Origin: Massilia eurypsychrophila
Lineage (GTDB): Bacteria > Pseudomonadota > Gammaproteobacteria > Burkholderiales > Burkholderiaceae_D
NCBI RefSeq assembly: GCF_002760655.1
Contig: NZ_PDOC01000002.1
Coordinates: 186,001 to 250,000, forward strand
Length of the DNA stretch: 64,000 bases
Direction of reading: 5' to 3'
How positions within the stretch are numbered: position 1 is the stretch's first letter; every line of letters starts with the position of its first letter. Of this stretch, positions 27,911 to 35,277 are shown piece by piece. The position numbers and the translations under genes are program-made. The notes beneath the pieces are model-generated. The model searched no databases, had not been told where the DNA came from, and was given only the letters and a program-made list of their open reading frames with translations.

Positions 27911-28291
27911 TTAGCGCAGTCCGCCGGCGCTGACGAAATACTTGCGCGCGTGCGCGAGCAGCTCGCCATTGCTCGGATGATCGACCGTCTCGACAGCCTT
28001 GATCTTCTCGGCCAGGGCCGGCATGGTCGCGGTCAGATGGCTGACAAATACGGTTTTTTCCTGGGCAGGGCCAACCACCAGGATCTGCTGTGCGTCCGTC
28101 AGGGCAGCGGCGATGTCGTCGAAGAAACGCGTGTTGTCGTCTTCGTTGGCATGGGTGTCGCCGTGGCGCTGGTGCGGATGCGGATGGGTCGAGTGGGTCT
28201 TCATCGACTCCGAATCGGCTGCATCGGCGTTGAAATGAATGACTTGCGCTTTGGTATGATCGATCCAGACGACGGCGTTATTGAATGACAT
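27911..28291 (-). CDS. Small 'translational machinery protein'-like (baeRF-like) protein
   Basis: A 126-residue protein starting at 28291. 'AVVWIDHTKAQVIHFNADA' at the N-terminus, a His-rich insert ('THSTHPHPHQRHGDTHANED'), then 'ILVVGPAQEKTVFVSHL' and 'AVETVDHPSNGELLAHARKYF' match a small betaproteobacterial family named translational machinery protein, related to the eRF1/Pelota-type (baeRF) fold. The role is unproven; ribosome-linked functions are proposed from fold only. The His-rich part might bind metal. The name rests on memory of the family. Confidence 0.6.
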   Translation of the reverse strand: MSFNNAVVWIDHTKAQVIHFNADAADSESMKTHSTHPHPHQRHGDTHANEDDNTRFFDDIAAALTDAQQILVVGPAQEKTVFVSHLTATMPALAEKIKAVETVDHPSNGELLAHARKYFVSAGGLR

Positions 28292-28487
28292 GATTTCTTT
28301 CGTGGTGTAGCTTGGGGTGTGGTGACGTCGCAGCGGCGTAAAAACAGCCGTGGGAAGAAATGCCGCCCCGCCTGTTCGGCGTAGCGGCAACCCCACCATA
28401 CTAAGCGCATGCCGCCTTCTGATCCGTTCGGTACCACACACCAGCGTGGCCGAACGGACAACAATTTCTTTGATTGGAGTGATCTTG

Positions 28488-28820
28488 ATGCGCATGCAGA
28501 ACTTATTCATTGCCGCCCTGCTCGGCTTTTCCACCCTAAGCCAGGCCCAGGCGCAATCGCCGAACAAGCCGACGCCCGAACAGATGCAGACGACGCTGGA
28601 CGCCGGCATGGTGTCGATGCTGCCGATGCTGGCGCGCATGTCGGAAGTGCAGATGGAGGCACAGGTCAAGTTTGCGGCGCGGCCGGAGACGGCCGAGCGC
28701 ATCGCCACGTTCAAGAAAAACCTGTTCGACGCGCTGCGCAGCAAAGGCTTTACGGCCGAGCAGGCGATGCAGATCACCAATTCGACGCCGCTGCCGACGA
28801 TGTCAGCGCTCGGCAAGTAA
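28488..28820 (+). CDS. Small exported protein of unknown function
   Basis: A 110-residue protein. The ATG at 28488 is chosen for the GGAG 8 bases upstream. It has a signal peptide (about residues 1-22, ending AQAQ). The mature part is helical ('MVSMLPMLARMSEVQMEAQV' and 'RIATFKKNLFDALRSKGFTAEQAMQI'), with no cysteines or known motif. I do not recognise it. It is convergent with the fccB-like gene, 12 bases apart. Confidence 0.6.
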   Translation: MRMQNLFIAALLGFSTLSQAQAQSPNKPTPEQMQTTLDAGMVSMLPMLARMSEVQMEAQVKFAARPETAERIATFKKNLFDALRSKGFTAEQAMQITNSTPLPTMSALGK

Positions 28821-28832
28821 AGTCGCCCCGTC

Positions 28833-30086
28833 CTAGCCGAGCGTGTCGTCCCAGATGTTGCGCGCCCAGTTCATCGCATACGTGCCTTCCAGTTCGCTGG
28901 CGCCGGCCGACACGCCGCCCGAACCGGGCACCACCAGCAGCGTCTTCCTGGCCGCATCGTAGGCGTGCACCGACGCCACGTGGATCACTTCGCGGTCGTT
29001 GACGAAGCTATAGCAGGTATTGGTCAGCATCGGCGCCGGGTTCGGCGCGCGCCCGCTCAGCAAGTCCACCACCGCGCCGGCGCACACCTTGGCGTGCTGG
29101 TTCGCCATGTGCGCCGACTTTGGCATCAGCGGCGCGGCCTGGATGGCGTCCCCCAGCACGTGCACGTTTTTTACCTGCGTCGATTCGAACGTCAAGAAGT
29201 CGACTTCGCACCAGCGCTTGCCGACGCCGGCGTCGATGGCGATGCTGCCGGCGCGCTGCGGCGGGATCACGTTCAATACGTCCGCGCTGACCTTGTCGCC
29301 CAGCTCGGAGATTGCGGTGCCGCTGGCCGCGTCGACGTCGACCGCATGAAAGCTTGGCCGGTATTCGATAATGCCGGCAAAGCGCGTCGCCCAGATTTTC
29401 TTGAACAGCGCGCCCTTCGACACCACGTCTTCGTTGGCGTCGAGGATCAGCACCTTCGACTTCGGCTTGGCGACGCTGAAGTAGTGCGCCACCTGGCAGG
29501 CCCGCTCGTACGGGCCGGGCGGGCAGCGGTACGGCGCCGGCGGAATCGTCAGCGCGAACACGCCGCCGTCAGGCATCGCCTGCAGTTGCGCGCGCAGCGC
29601 CGCGGTCTGGGCGCCGGCCTTCCAGGCGTGCAGCACGCGCTCCTGCGCGCCTTCCTCTTGCATGCCGGGCAGCTGGTCCCACAAAAAATCGACGCCGGGC
29701 GAGAGCACCAGCCGGTCGTAGCGCAGCGACTGGCCGCCCGCGAGCAGCACCGATTGTCTGGCGGCGTCGATGCGCTCGGCGCGGTCGCGCACGATGCGCA
29801 CGCCCTGCGCCGCCAGCGCCCCGTAACCGAGCGTGATGTCGGCCATCGACTTCGAGCCGCCCAGCACCAGGTTCGACAGCGGACACGACACAAAAGCGGC
29901 GTTCGGCTCGACCAGGGTGACGTCGATCGCACCTTCGCTCCACAGCCGGATATATCTGGCGGCAGTCGCGCCGCCGTAGCCGCCGCCGACCACCACCACG
30001 TGGCGCCGGCCGCCAGCGCCGATGCTGGCGCAGCCGGCCAGCGACACCAGTGCGCCGATGCCGCCGATGAACTGGCGCCGCCTCAC
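28833..30086 (-). CDS. FccB/SoxF-type flavoprotein (sulfide dehydrogenase-like)
   Basis: A 417-residue protein starting with GTG at 30086, which overlaps the TGA of the cytochrome gene (GTGA). The N-terminus is a Tat-like signal (RRRQFIGG, hydrophobic, GC). An FAD-binding 'HVVVVGGGYGGATAARYIR' follows. Candidate redox cysteines are in 'FVSCPLSN', 'RCPPGPYERAC' and 'NTCYSF', the pattern of flavocytochrome c sulfide dehydrogenase. Such proteins oxidise sulfide to sulfur and pass electrons to a c-type cytochrome, here probably the adjacent one. It is the last gene of the minus-strand Sox-like unit. Confidence 0.85.
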   Translation of the reverse strand: MRRRQFIGGIGALVSLAGCASIGAGGRRHVVVVGGGYGGATAARYIRLWSEGAIDVTLVEPNAAFVSCPLSNLVLGGSKSMADITLGYGALAAQGVRIVRDRAERIDAARQSVLLAGGQSLRYDRLVLSPGVDFLWDQLPGMQEEGAQERVLHAWKAGAQTAALRAQLQAMPDGGVFALTIPPAPYRCPPGPYERACQVAHYFSVAKPKSKVLILDANEDVVSKGALFKKIWATRFAGIIEYRPSFHAVDVDAASGTAISELGDKVSADVLNVIPPQRAGSIAIDAGVGKRWCEVDFLTFESTQVKNVHVLGDAIQAAPLMPKSAHMANQHAKVCAGAVVDLLSGRAPNPAPMLTNTCYSFVNDREVIHVASVHAYDAARKTLLVVPGSGGVSAGASELEGTYAMNWARNIWDDTLG

Positions 30087-30385
30087 TTGCGCCGCTCCGC
30101 CGGCTGCGCCGCCAGGTAGGCGGCGATCAGTTCGATCTGTTCGTCGCTGTAGCCCTTGGCAATCTGCTGCATGATGGTCGCATCGCGCGTGCCGGCCTTG
30201 AACGCGCGCATGCTGTCGGCCAGCGCGTCCTTCGGCTGCCCGGCCAGCCTTGGCAGCACGCCGCCGCTGCCTGCGCCGGCGGTGCCGTGGCAGGCCGCGC
30301 AGCTGGCATACAGCCGCTGCCCATTGCCGGCGGCATGCGACGCCGCGGCGGCAGCGCACAGCATCAGGAACGCGAGTAGTTTCAT
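30083..30385 (-). CDS. Small class I cytochrome c (FccA/SoxE-like)
   Basis: A 100-residue protein with a signal peptide (residues 1-18, SHA) and a single haem site CAACH at about 29-33. A distal Met ligand is probably in 'TRDATIMQQIAKG'. It resembles cytochrome c553-type electron carriers. It precedes the flavoprotein gene with a 4-base overlap, as fccAB/soxEF pairs do, and should accept its electrons in the periplasm. Confidence 0.85.
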   Translation of the reverse strand: MKLLAFLMLCAAAAASHAAGNGQRLYASCAACHGTAGAGSGGVLPRLAGQPKDALADSMRAFKAGTRDATIMQQIAKGYSDEQIELIAAYLAAQPAERRK

Positions 30386-30398
30386 ATCAGGTCCTCCA

Positions 30399-31160
30399 TT
30401 ACGGCCGCACGCCAGGCGCTTCCAGTTTCATCCCCTTGTCGCGCGCCGCCAGGTACACCTCGAGGTCGACCAGTTCCTGCGCATTGAAGGCGGGGACTTC
30501 GGCGCGCACGCCGCTCATGCAGTTGCGCAGCCGCCGCTGCAGCGATCCCATGCCCTGCCATTCGAGCCGGTAGATCGGATAGGCCAGCGCGTGCCCCTGC
30601 GGGATGGTGCTGCCGCCCAGGCGGTTGCCCGCATTGCTGTCATGGCACTGCGCGCACGACAGGTTCAGCTGGCCGATGCGCTGGGCGAACAGGCGCTGGC
30701 CGCGCTCGCGCGCCGGCTGCAGGCGCGGGTCCGCCGGCGGCGCCTGCGGCATGCCGCGCGACTGCAAGGCGATGTAGCTTTCGATGCCGAGCAGCTCTTC
30801 GCTCTCGGCGCGCAGGGGCTCGGCCTGCTGCTGATTGACGCGGCACTGGTTGATCCTCTGCCCCAGGTTGAGCGCCGCCTTCGTGCGCGTGTCGAACGCC
30901 GGATAACGCGCCGCCACGCCGCGCATGCTGACCTTGGCGTCGCCATGGCAGCCGGCGCACGACTGCTCGCTGCGGCCGGCCTTGCGCAGCCACAGCGCCT
31001 CGCCGCCGCCGACCCACAGCATGGCCGGGTTCTGGGTGTCGTCGCGCTGCATCGCCTGCGTCGACGGGTTCATGAATTCGGCGCCGGACTTGCGCGTGTC
31101 GCCGGCATGCACCAGCGCGGCGCACAGCAGCAGGACCATCACACCCAGGCGCGCCGGCAT
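30399..31160 (-). CDS. soxA: Sulfur-oxidation dihaem cytochrome SoxA
   Basis: A 253-residue protein from the ATG at 31160, two bases after the soxZ stop. It has a signal peptide (VHAG, about residue 19). There are two haem motifs, CAGCH and CAQCH, so it is a dihaem SoxA. The active-site cysteine lies in 'RRLRNCMSGVRAEVPAF', the conserved C-x-x-x-RAE segment whose Cys ligates haem as persulfide in SoxAX. SoxXA joins a sulfur substrate to the SoxY carrier cysteine. All catalytic elements appear intact. Confidence 0.93.
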   Translation of the reverse strand: MPARLGVMVLLLCAALVHAGDTRKSGAEFMNPSTQAMQRDDTQNPAMLWVGGGEALWLRKAGRSEQSCAGCHGDAKVSMRGVAARYPAFDTRTKAALNLGQRINQCRVNQQQAEPLRAESEELLGIESYIALQSRGMPQAPPADPRLQPARERGQRLFAQRIGQLNLSCAQCHDSNAGNRLGGSTIPQGHALAYPIYRLEWQGMGSLQRRLRNCMSGVRAEVPAFNAQELVDLEVYLAARDKGMKLEAPGVRP

Positions 31161-31162
31161 GA

Positions 31163-31486
31163 TTACGCCGCCACCGTGATCGGCATGGTTGCGGTCTGCG
31201 CGAAGCCGCGGTCGCCCTCCCATTTGAATTCGAGCGCGCCACTGTCGGTGGCCACCGTGTAAAAGGCGATGTACGGATTGGCCGAGATGGCCGGATGCAG
31301 TTCGGCCGCGAAGACAACCTCGCCGTTGTAGCGGCAGGTGAAGCGGCGGATGATGTCGCGCGCCAGCACCTTGCCGTCGGCGCCTGGCCGAAAGCCCGTC
31401 TCCATCGGATGGGCGATCAGGACGCGGATCTCGATCACCTCGCCGCGTTTGGCGGTGGCCTGCATGTGGATCAGGGCGCGCGCCAT
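31163..31486 (-). CDS. soxZ: Sox carrier subunit SoxZ
   Basis: A 107-residue protein of standard SoxZ length, with an Ig-like beta sandwich: 'GEVIEIRVLIAHPMETGFR', 'FTCRYNGEVVFAAELHPAIS' and 'NPYIAFYTVA...GALEFKWEGD'. SoxZ binds SoxY to form the substrate carrier. Its ATG directly abuts the stop of the SoxY-like gene. It has no signal peptide of its own; in known systems SoxZ is exported with Tat-dependent SoxY. Confidence 0.93.
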   Translation of the reverse strand: MARALIHMQATAKRGEVIEIRVLIAHPMETGFRPGADGKVLARDIIRRFTCRYNGEVVFAAELHPAISANPYIAFYTVATDSGALEFKWEGDRGFAQTATMPITVAA

Positions 31487-31933
31487 TTATGCCTCGCCTT
31501 CGATGCAGGCCGCCAGCGCCACCACCACGTCGGCGCTGTGCATCCAGCAGCTGCCGTCGCTCATGCGCGCCAGGGCCACCAGCTTTTGCGAGGTGGCCAT
31601 GCGGATGCGGGTGGAAACCTGGGCCCTGCCGGCGCGCGGTCCGAGCGTGAACACCGCCACGCCGGTTTCGGGATTGCGTTCGTTGAAGATCGCGATCGCG
31701 GCGACATGGTCGGCGGCGGTCATCGGGCTGTCGACCCGCACCGCGACTGGAACGGTGTTGCCGTTGTCGACCAGGGTGGCGACCTCCAACGTGACCCTGC
31801 CGACCTTGGGCGCGGCGCCGCCGGTAAAGGCGTTGATCGCGGCCGCCATTTCTTCCGGCGTGGCGGCGGCCGGACCGACGAGGGCCAGCGCGCCCAAGCC
31901 CGCGAGTACCTGGCGGCGGCGCTGGTCGATCAT
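31487..31933 (-). CDS. SoxY-related carrier protein with AACIE arm
   Basis: A 148-residue protein with a Tat-type signal (DQRRRQVLAGLGALALVG). The SoxY fold is recognisable ('INAFTGGAAPKVGRVTLEVATLVDNGNTVPVAV' in parts, 'STRIRMATSQKLVALARMSDGS'). The carboxy-terminal arm, GGCGG in true SoxY, reads AACIEGEA here with C143 six residues from the end. I recall this variant as a named family, 'SoxY-related AACIE arm protein'. It should pair with SoxZ and carry a substrate on C143, but the different arm suggests a different substrate or partner. It overlaps soxX by 4 bases. Confidence 0.88.
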   Translation of the reverse strand: MIDQRRRQVLAGLGALALVGPAAATPEEMAAAINAFTGGAAPKVGRVTLEVATLVDNGNTVPVAVRVDSPMTAADHVAAIAIFNERNPETGVAVFTLGPRAGRAQVSTRIRMATSQKLVALARMSDGSCWMHSADVVVALAACIEGEA

Positions 31934-32343
31934 GGCGCCGTCCTCAGGGTTTGCAGGTAAGCGACAACGTCTTCCACCTGCTGGGCCGAGAGGATGGTCT
32001 GGTTTTGCAGGGCGGCCGGCGTGCGCGCAGCACTGCCGGGCTTGAAGTACGACGGCATGATGGTCCCCGGATTAAAAGTACTGGCGTCGACCATCCGCAT
32101 GCGCAGCTGGGCGGCCGACCAGCGCGCGCCGGCGCCGTGCAGCGGCGGCGCCAGGTTGCCCTGGAAGCGCTCCTCCGGAATCGGCCCGCTGTGGCACAGC
32201 AGGCACAGGCCCAGCTGGCGGTTGGCGACGATCGCCCGCCCGCGCACCGCGTCGCCAGGTTCGGCGGTGAGCGGCGCGGCGATGCCGCTGGCCTCGGCCC
32301 GCACCGAGGCGCAGGCAAACCACAGGCCAGCGAGCACGCGCAC
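31930..32343 (-). CDS. soxX: Sulfur-oxidation cytochrome SoxX
   Basis: A 137-residue protein starting with GTG at 32343 after GAAGG. It has a signal peptide (CASVRAEA). There is one haem motif CLLCH followed by 'SGPIPEERFQGNLAPPLHG', the SoxX hallmark, and a Met ligand in 'GTIMPSYF'. It pairs with SoxA. The gene starts 3 bases after the stop of the molybdenum hydroxylase gene and overlaps the SoxY-like gene at ATGA. Confidence 0.92.
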   Translation of the reverse strand: MRVLAGLWFACASVRAEASGIAAPLTAEPGDAVRGRAIVANRQLGLCLLCHSGPIPEERFQGNLAPPLHGAGARWSAAQLRMRMVDASTFNPGTIMPSYFKPGSAARTPAALQNQTILSAQQVEDVVAYLQTLRTAP

Positions 32344-32346
32344 GGC

Positions 32347-34497
32347 TTACGCCTTCAGGCTGTGGTTCTTCAGCGGCAGGTCGCGCACCCGCTTGCCGGT
32401 GGCCGCGAAGATCGCATTGAGCACCGCCGGCGCCGCCACGGCGATGGTCGGTTCGCCCACCCCGCCCCAGAAGCCGCCCGACGGCATCACGATCGTCTCG
32501 ACCTTCGGCATGTCGGCCATCGTCATCACCGGGTAGGTGCTGAAGTTGTCCTGCTCCATGCGGCCGTTCTTCAGCGTGCACTCGCCAAACAGCGCCGCCG
32601 ACAAGCCGTACGAGAACGATCCCTCGACCTGGTACTCGATCTGCTGCGGATTGACCGCGTGGCCGCAATCGGTGGCCGCGACGATGCGATGAATCTTCAA
32701 CTTGCCGTCCTTGCTGACCGAGACCTCGGCGCAGGCGGCGACGTAGCTGCCGAAGCCCATCGTCTGCGACAGCCCGCGGAACACGCCCTTGGCTGGCTTC
32801 TTGCCCCAGCCGGCGAGCTCGGCGACGGCGTTCAGCACCGCCAGGTGTTTTGGACTATTCGCCATCAACTTGCGGCGCAAGGCCAGCGGATCCTGCCTGG
32901 TGGCGTGCGCGATCTCGTCGATGAAGCATTCGAGGTAGACGGCGTTCTGGTTCAGGTTCACGCCGCGCCAGAAGCCGGCCGGCACCGGCGGGTTGCGCAT
33001 CGCATGGTCGACCAGCAGGTTGGCGAAGGTGTAGCCGATCGACGCTTCCGGCCCCGGCGCATTCAGTCCCTGGAACACGACCGGGTCCTTGCCGTCCTTG
33101 ATCGACTGCGGCGACACCGACGCCAGGATCGACTGGCCCGAAATGCGCATGTGCAGGCCGGTGATTTCGCCCTTGGCGTCCAGGCCGGCCGTCATCTTGC
33201 ACTGGGTGACCGGGTGATAGCGGCCATGCAGCATGTCTTCCTCGCGCGACCAGATCAGTTTGACCGGCGTGCCGGGCATCGCCTTGGCGATTTCAACCGC
33301 CTGGCGCACCCAGTCGTGCACCGCGCCGCGGCGACCGAAACCACCGCCCAGGTGCAGCTTGTAGACTTCGCACTTGGCCGGCGGCAGGCCGGCCGCTTCG
33401 GCCGCCGCTGCCAGCGCGGCTTCGCCGTTCTGGGTCGGCGTCCACACTTCGCAGCGCTCCGGCGTCCAGCGCGCGGTCGCGTTCATCGTCTCCATCGTCG
33501 CGTGGTTCTGGTACGGGTACGAATACACCGCTTCGACCTTGCGCACCGAGGCGGCAATCGCCGCGCGCGCGTCGCCATTCTGGTTGCCGACCACCGCGTC
33601 GGTCGCGTCCAGCCCGGCCTTCAGGGTGGCGGCGATGTCGGCGCTCGAGAGTTTGGCGTTAGGTCCTTCGTCCCAGACGATCGGCAAGGCCTCGAGCGCG
33701 CTGCGTGCACGCCACCAGGTGTCGGCCACCACCACCACGGCGCTGTCGCCGATCTGCAGCACCTTCATGATGCCGGGACGCTTTTCGATCGCGGCGGCGT
33801 CGAAGCTTTTTACCTTGCCGCCGAAAACCGGACAGTCCTTGATGGCGGCGTTGAGCATGCCGGGCATCGTCAAGTCCATGCCGTAAATCTGCGAGCCGTT
33901 CGTCTTGCTGACGGTGTCGAGCCGCGCCAGGCGCTTGCCGGCCAGCTTCCAGTCCTTCGGGTCCTTCAGCACGATGCCGGCGGCGGCCGGCGGCGCCAGC
34001 TTGCCGGCGGCGACGGCGACCTTGCCGTAGCTGGTCTTGCGCCCGGTCGGCGTGTGCGTGATGACGCTGGCGGCGGCGACGCATTCGGACGCCAGCACCT
34101 TCCATTCGGCGGCCGCGGCCTGCACCAGCATCGTGCGCGCGGCGGCGCCGCCCTTGCGCACATACTCGTGCGACTCGCGCATGCCGCGGCTGCCGCCGGT
34201 CGAAAAGCTGCCCCACACGCGGTTGCGCGCCAGGCTCTGGCCTGGCGTCGGATATTCGGTCGTGACGCGGCTCCAGTCGGCATCGAGCTCCTCGGCCACC
34301 AGCTGGGCCAGGCCGGTCAGGGTGCCCTGCCCCATCTCGGAACGGGCGATGCGGATGACGATGGTGTCGTCCGGCTTGACCACCACCCAGGCGTTGACCT
34401 CGGGGGCGTCGGCGGTCTGCGCCGAGGCGAACGGGATGTGGAAGGCGAACACCAGGCCGGCCGCGCCGGTGGTCTTCAGGAAGCCGCGGCGGTTCAT
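32347..34497 (-). CDS. Molybdenum hydroxylase, large molybdopterin subunit (IorB/xanthine dehydrogenase family)
   Basis: A 716-residue protein from 34497, with a Tat signal ([20 protein letters not shown]). The IorB-like two-part layout is present: '[20 protein letters not shown]' near residue 55, '[15 protein letters not shown]' and '[12 protein letters not shown]'. The catalytic Glu is likely E682 in '[13 protein letters not shown]'. These enzymes hydroxylate aldehydes or N-heterocycles at a Mo centre and pass electrons through 2Fe-2S clusters. Periplasmic placement by Tat fits electron transfer to cytochromes. It overlaps the small subunit gene by ATGA and lies 3 bases from soxX. The substrate is unknown. 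Confidence 0.88.
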   Translation of the reverse strand: MNRRGFLKTTGAAGLVFAFHIPFASAQTADAPEVNAWVVVKPDDTIVIRIARSEMGQGTLTGLAQLVAEELDADWSRVTTEYPTPGQSLARNRVWGSFSTGGSRGMRESHEYVRKGGAAARTMLVQAAAAEWKVLASECVAAASVITHTPTGRKTSYGKVAVAAGKLAPPAAAGIVLKDPKDWKLAGKRLARLDTVSKTNGSQIYGMDLTMPGMLNAAIKDCPVFGGKVKSFDAAAIEKRPGIMKVLQIGDSAVVVVADTWWRARSALEALPIVWDEGPNAKLSSADIAATLKAGLDATDAVVGNQNGDARAAIAASVRKVEAVYSYPYQNHATMETMNATARWTPERCEVWTPTQNGEAALAAAAEAAGLPPAKCEVYKLHLGGGFGRRGAVHDWVRQAVEIAKAMPGTPVKLIWSREEDMLHGRYHPVTQCKMTAGLDAKGEITGLHMRISGQSILASVSPQSIKDGKDPVVFQGLNAPGPEASIGYTFANLLVDHAMRNPPVPAGFWRGVNLNQNAVYLECFIDEIAHATRQDPLALRRKLMANSPKHLAVLNAVAELAGWGKKPAKGVFRGLSQTMGFGSYVAACAEVSVSKDGKLKIHRIVAATDCGHAVNPQQIEYQVEGSFSYGLSAALFGECTLKNGRMEQDNFSTYPVMTMADMPKVETIVMPSGGFWGGVGEPTIAVAAPAVLNAIFAATGKRVRDLPLKNHSLKA

Positions 34498-34997
34498 GCT
34501 TTGCTCCCGGCGATACGCTCGATCGCGAGGCCCGCGCTCTTGACGTCGCCGCCCTTGGCGACGACCTTGATGGCGGCGCGCACGCGGTTGTAGGTGCCGC
34601 AGCGGCAGATGTTGGTCATCGCGCTGTCGATATCGGCGTCGGTCGGTTTCGGTTTCTGCTTGAGCAGCGCGGCGGCGGCCATGATCATGCCGGACTGGCA
34701 GAAGCCGCACTGCGGCACGTCGAGCGCGGCCCAGGCCTTCTGCACGGGATGCGAGCCGTCCTTCGACAGGCCTTCGATGGTGACGATTTTTTGCGCGGCG
34801 GTGACGGTCGACACCGGCCGCACGCAGGTGCGGGTCGGCTCGCCGTCGATGTGCACGGTGCAGGCGCCGCACTGGGCGATGCCGCAGCCGTATTTGGTGC
34901 CGGTCAGGCCAAGCTGCTCGCGCAGCACCCACAGCAGCGGCGTGTCGTCCTCCGCCTCGAATTCACGCACCGTACCGTTGACGTTCAGCTTCGCCAT
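34494..34997 (-). CDS. Molybdenum hydroxylase, 2Fe-2S subunit
   Basis: A 167-residue protein with both iron-sulfur clusters visible: plant-type cluster C38, C43, C46, C58 ('[12 protein letters not shown]') and the second cluster C97, C100, C131, C133 ('CGFCQSG', 'CRCG'). It is the IorA/XdhC-type small subunit that carries electrons from the Mo centre. It has no signal peptide, so it is presumably exported together with the Tat-signal large subunit. It is the first gene of the eight-gene unit; AGGAG precedes the ATG. Confidence 0.92.
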   Translation of the reverse strand: MAKLNVNGTVREFEAEDDTPLLWVLREQLGLTGTKYGCGIAQCGACTVHIDGEPTRTCVRPVSTVTAAQKIVTIEGLSKDGSHPVQKAWAALDVPQCGFCQSGMIMAAAALLKQKPKPTDADIDSAMTNICRCGTYNRVRAAIKVVAKGGDVKSAGLAIERIAGSKA

Positions 34998-35014
34998 GCC
35001 ACGCTCCTGTTGGA

Positions 35015-35020
35015 ATTATA
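35015..35020 (-). promoter_or_regulatory. Candidate -10 box of the Mo hydroxylase-sox unit
   Basis: On the minus strand a perfect TATAAT lies 18 bases before the ATG at 34997, which would leave a short leader with AGGAG. No good -35 match is seen 17 bases upstream. The remaining gap to 35277 shows no gene. Confidence 0.4.
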
Positions 35021-35277
35021 TTTGGGGACAACCGTTCGGATACTACACGGGTTTTTTGGCGTATGCACGAGCTCGATGCGGCGGTATTTACACGTCGCGC
35101 GTTAGCCGTCGATCAGCCAGTCGCACGGCTTTCCCACGCCGCCGCGCGGCAAGATGCTGCGGATCAGGACCGACTGGCGGTCGACGCCGCACTGCCCGAC
35201 CGGGAACCCAGGTCGACCCAGTCGCAAGGAGTTCTCCGGATCACGAGCCTAGGACAAATATAGAAGACTGGCATTTT

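Noticed and set aside
31163-31933. Complete thiosulfate-oxidising Sox system
   Set aside because: soxB, soxC and soxD are missing from the window and the SoxY arm is not GGCGG, so the standard pathway cannot be claimed.
31951-34593. An 880-codon open frame on the plus strand opposite the molybdenum hydroxylase and soxX genes
   Set aside because: It is rich in Arg, His, Gln, Ala and Val without any recognisable domain, and mirrors the codon bias of real genes on the other strand. High GC makes such antisense frames common.
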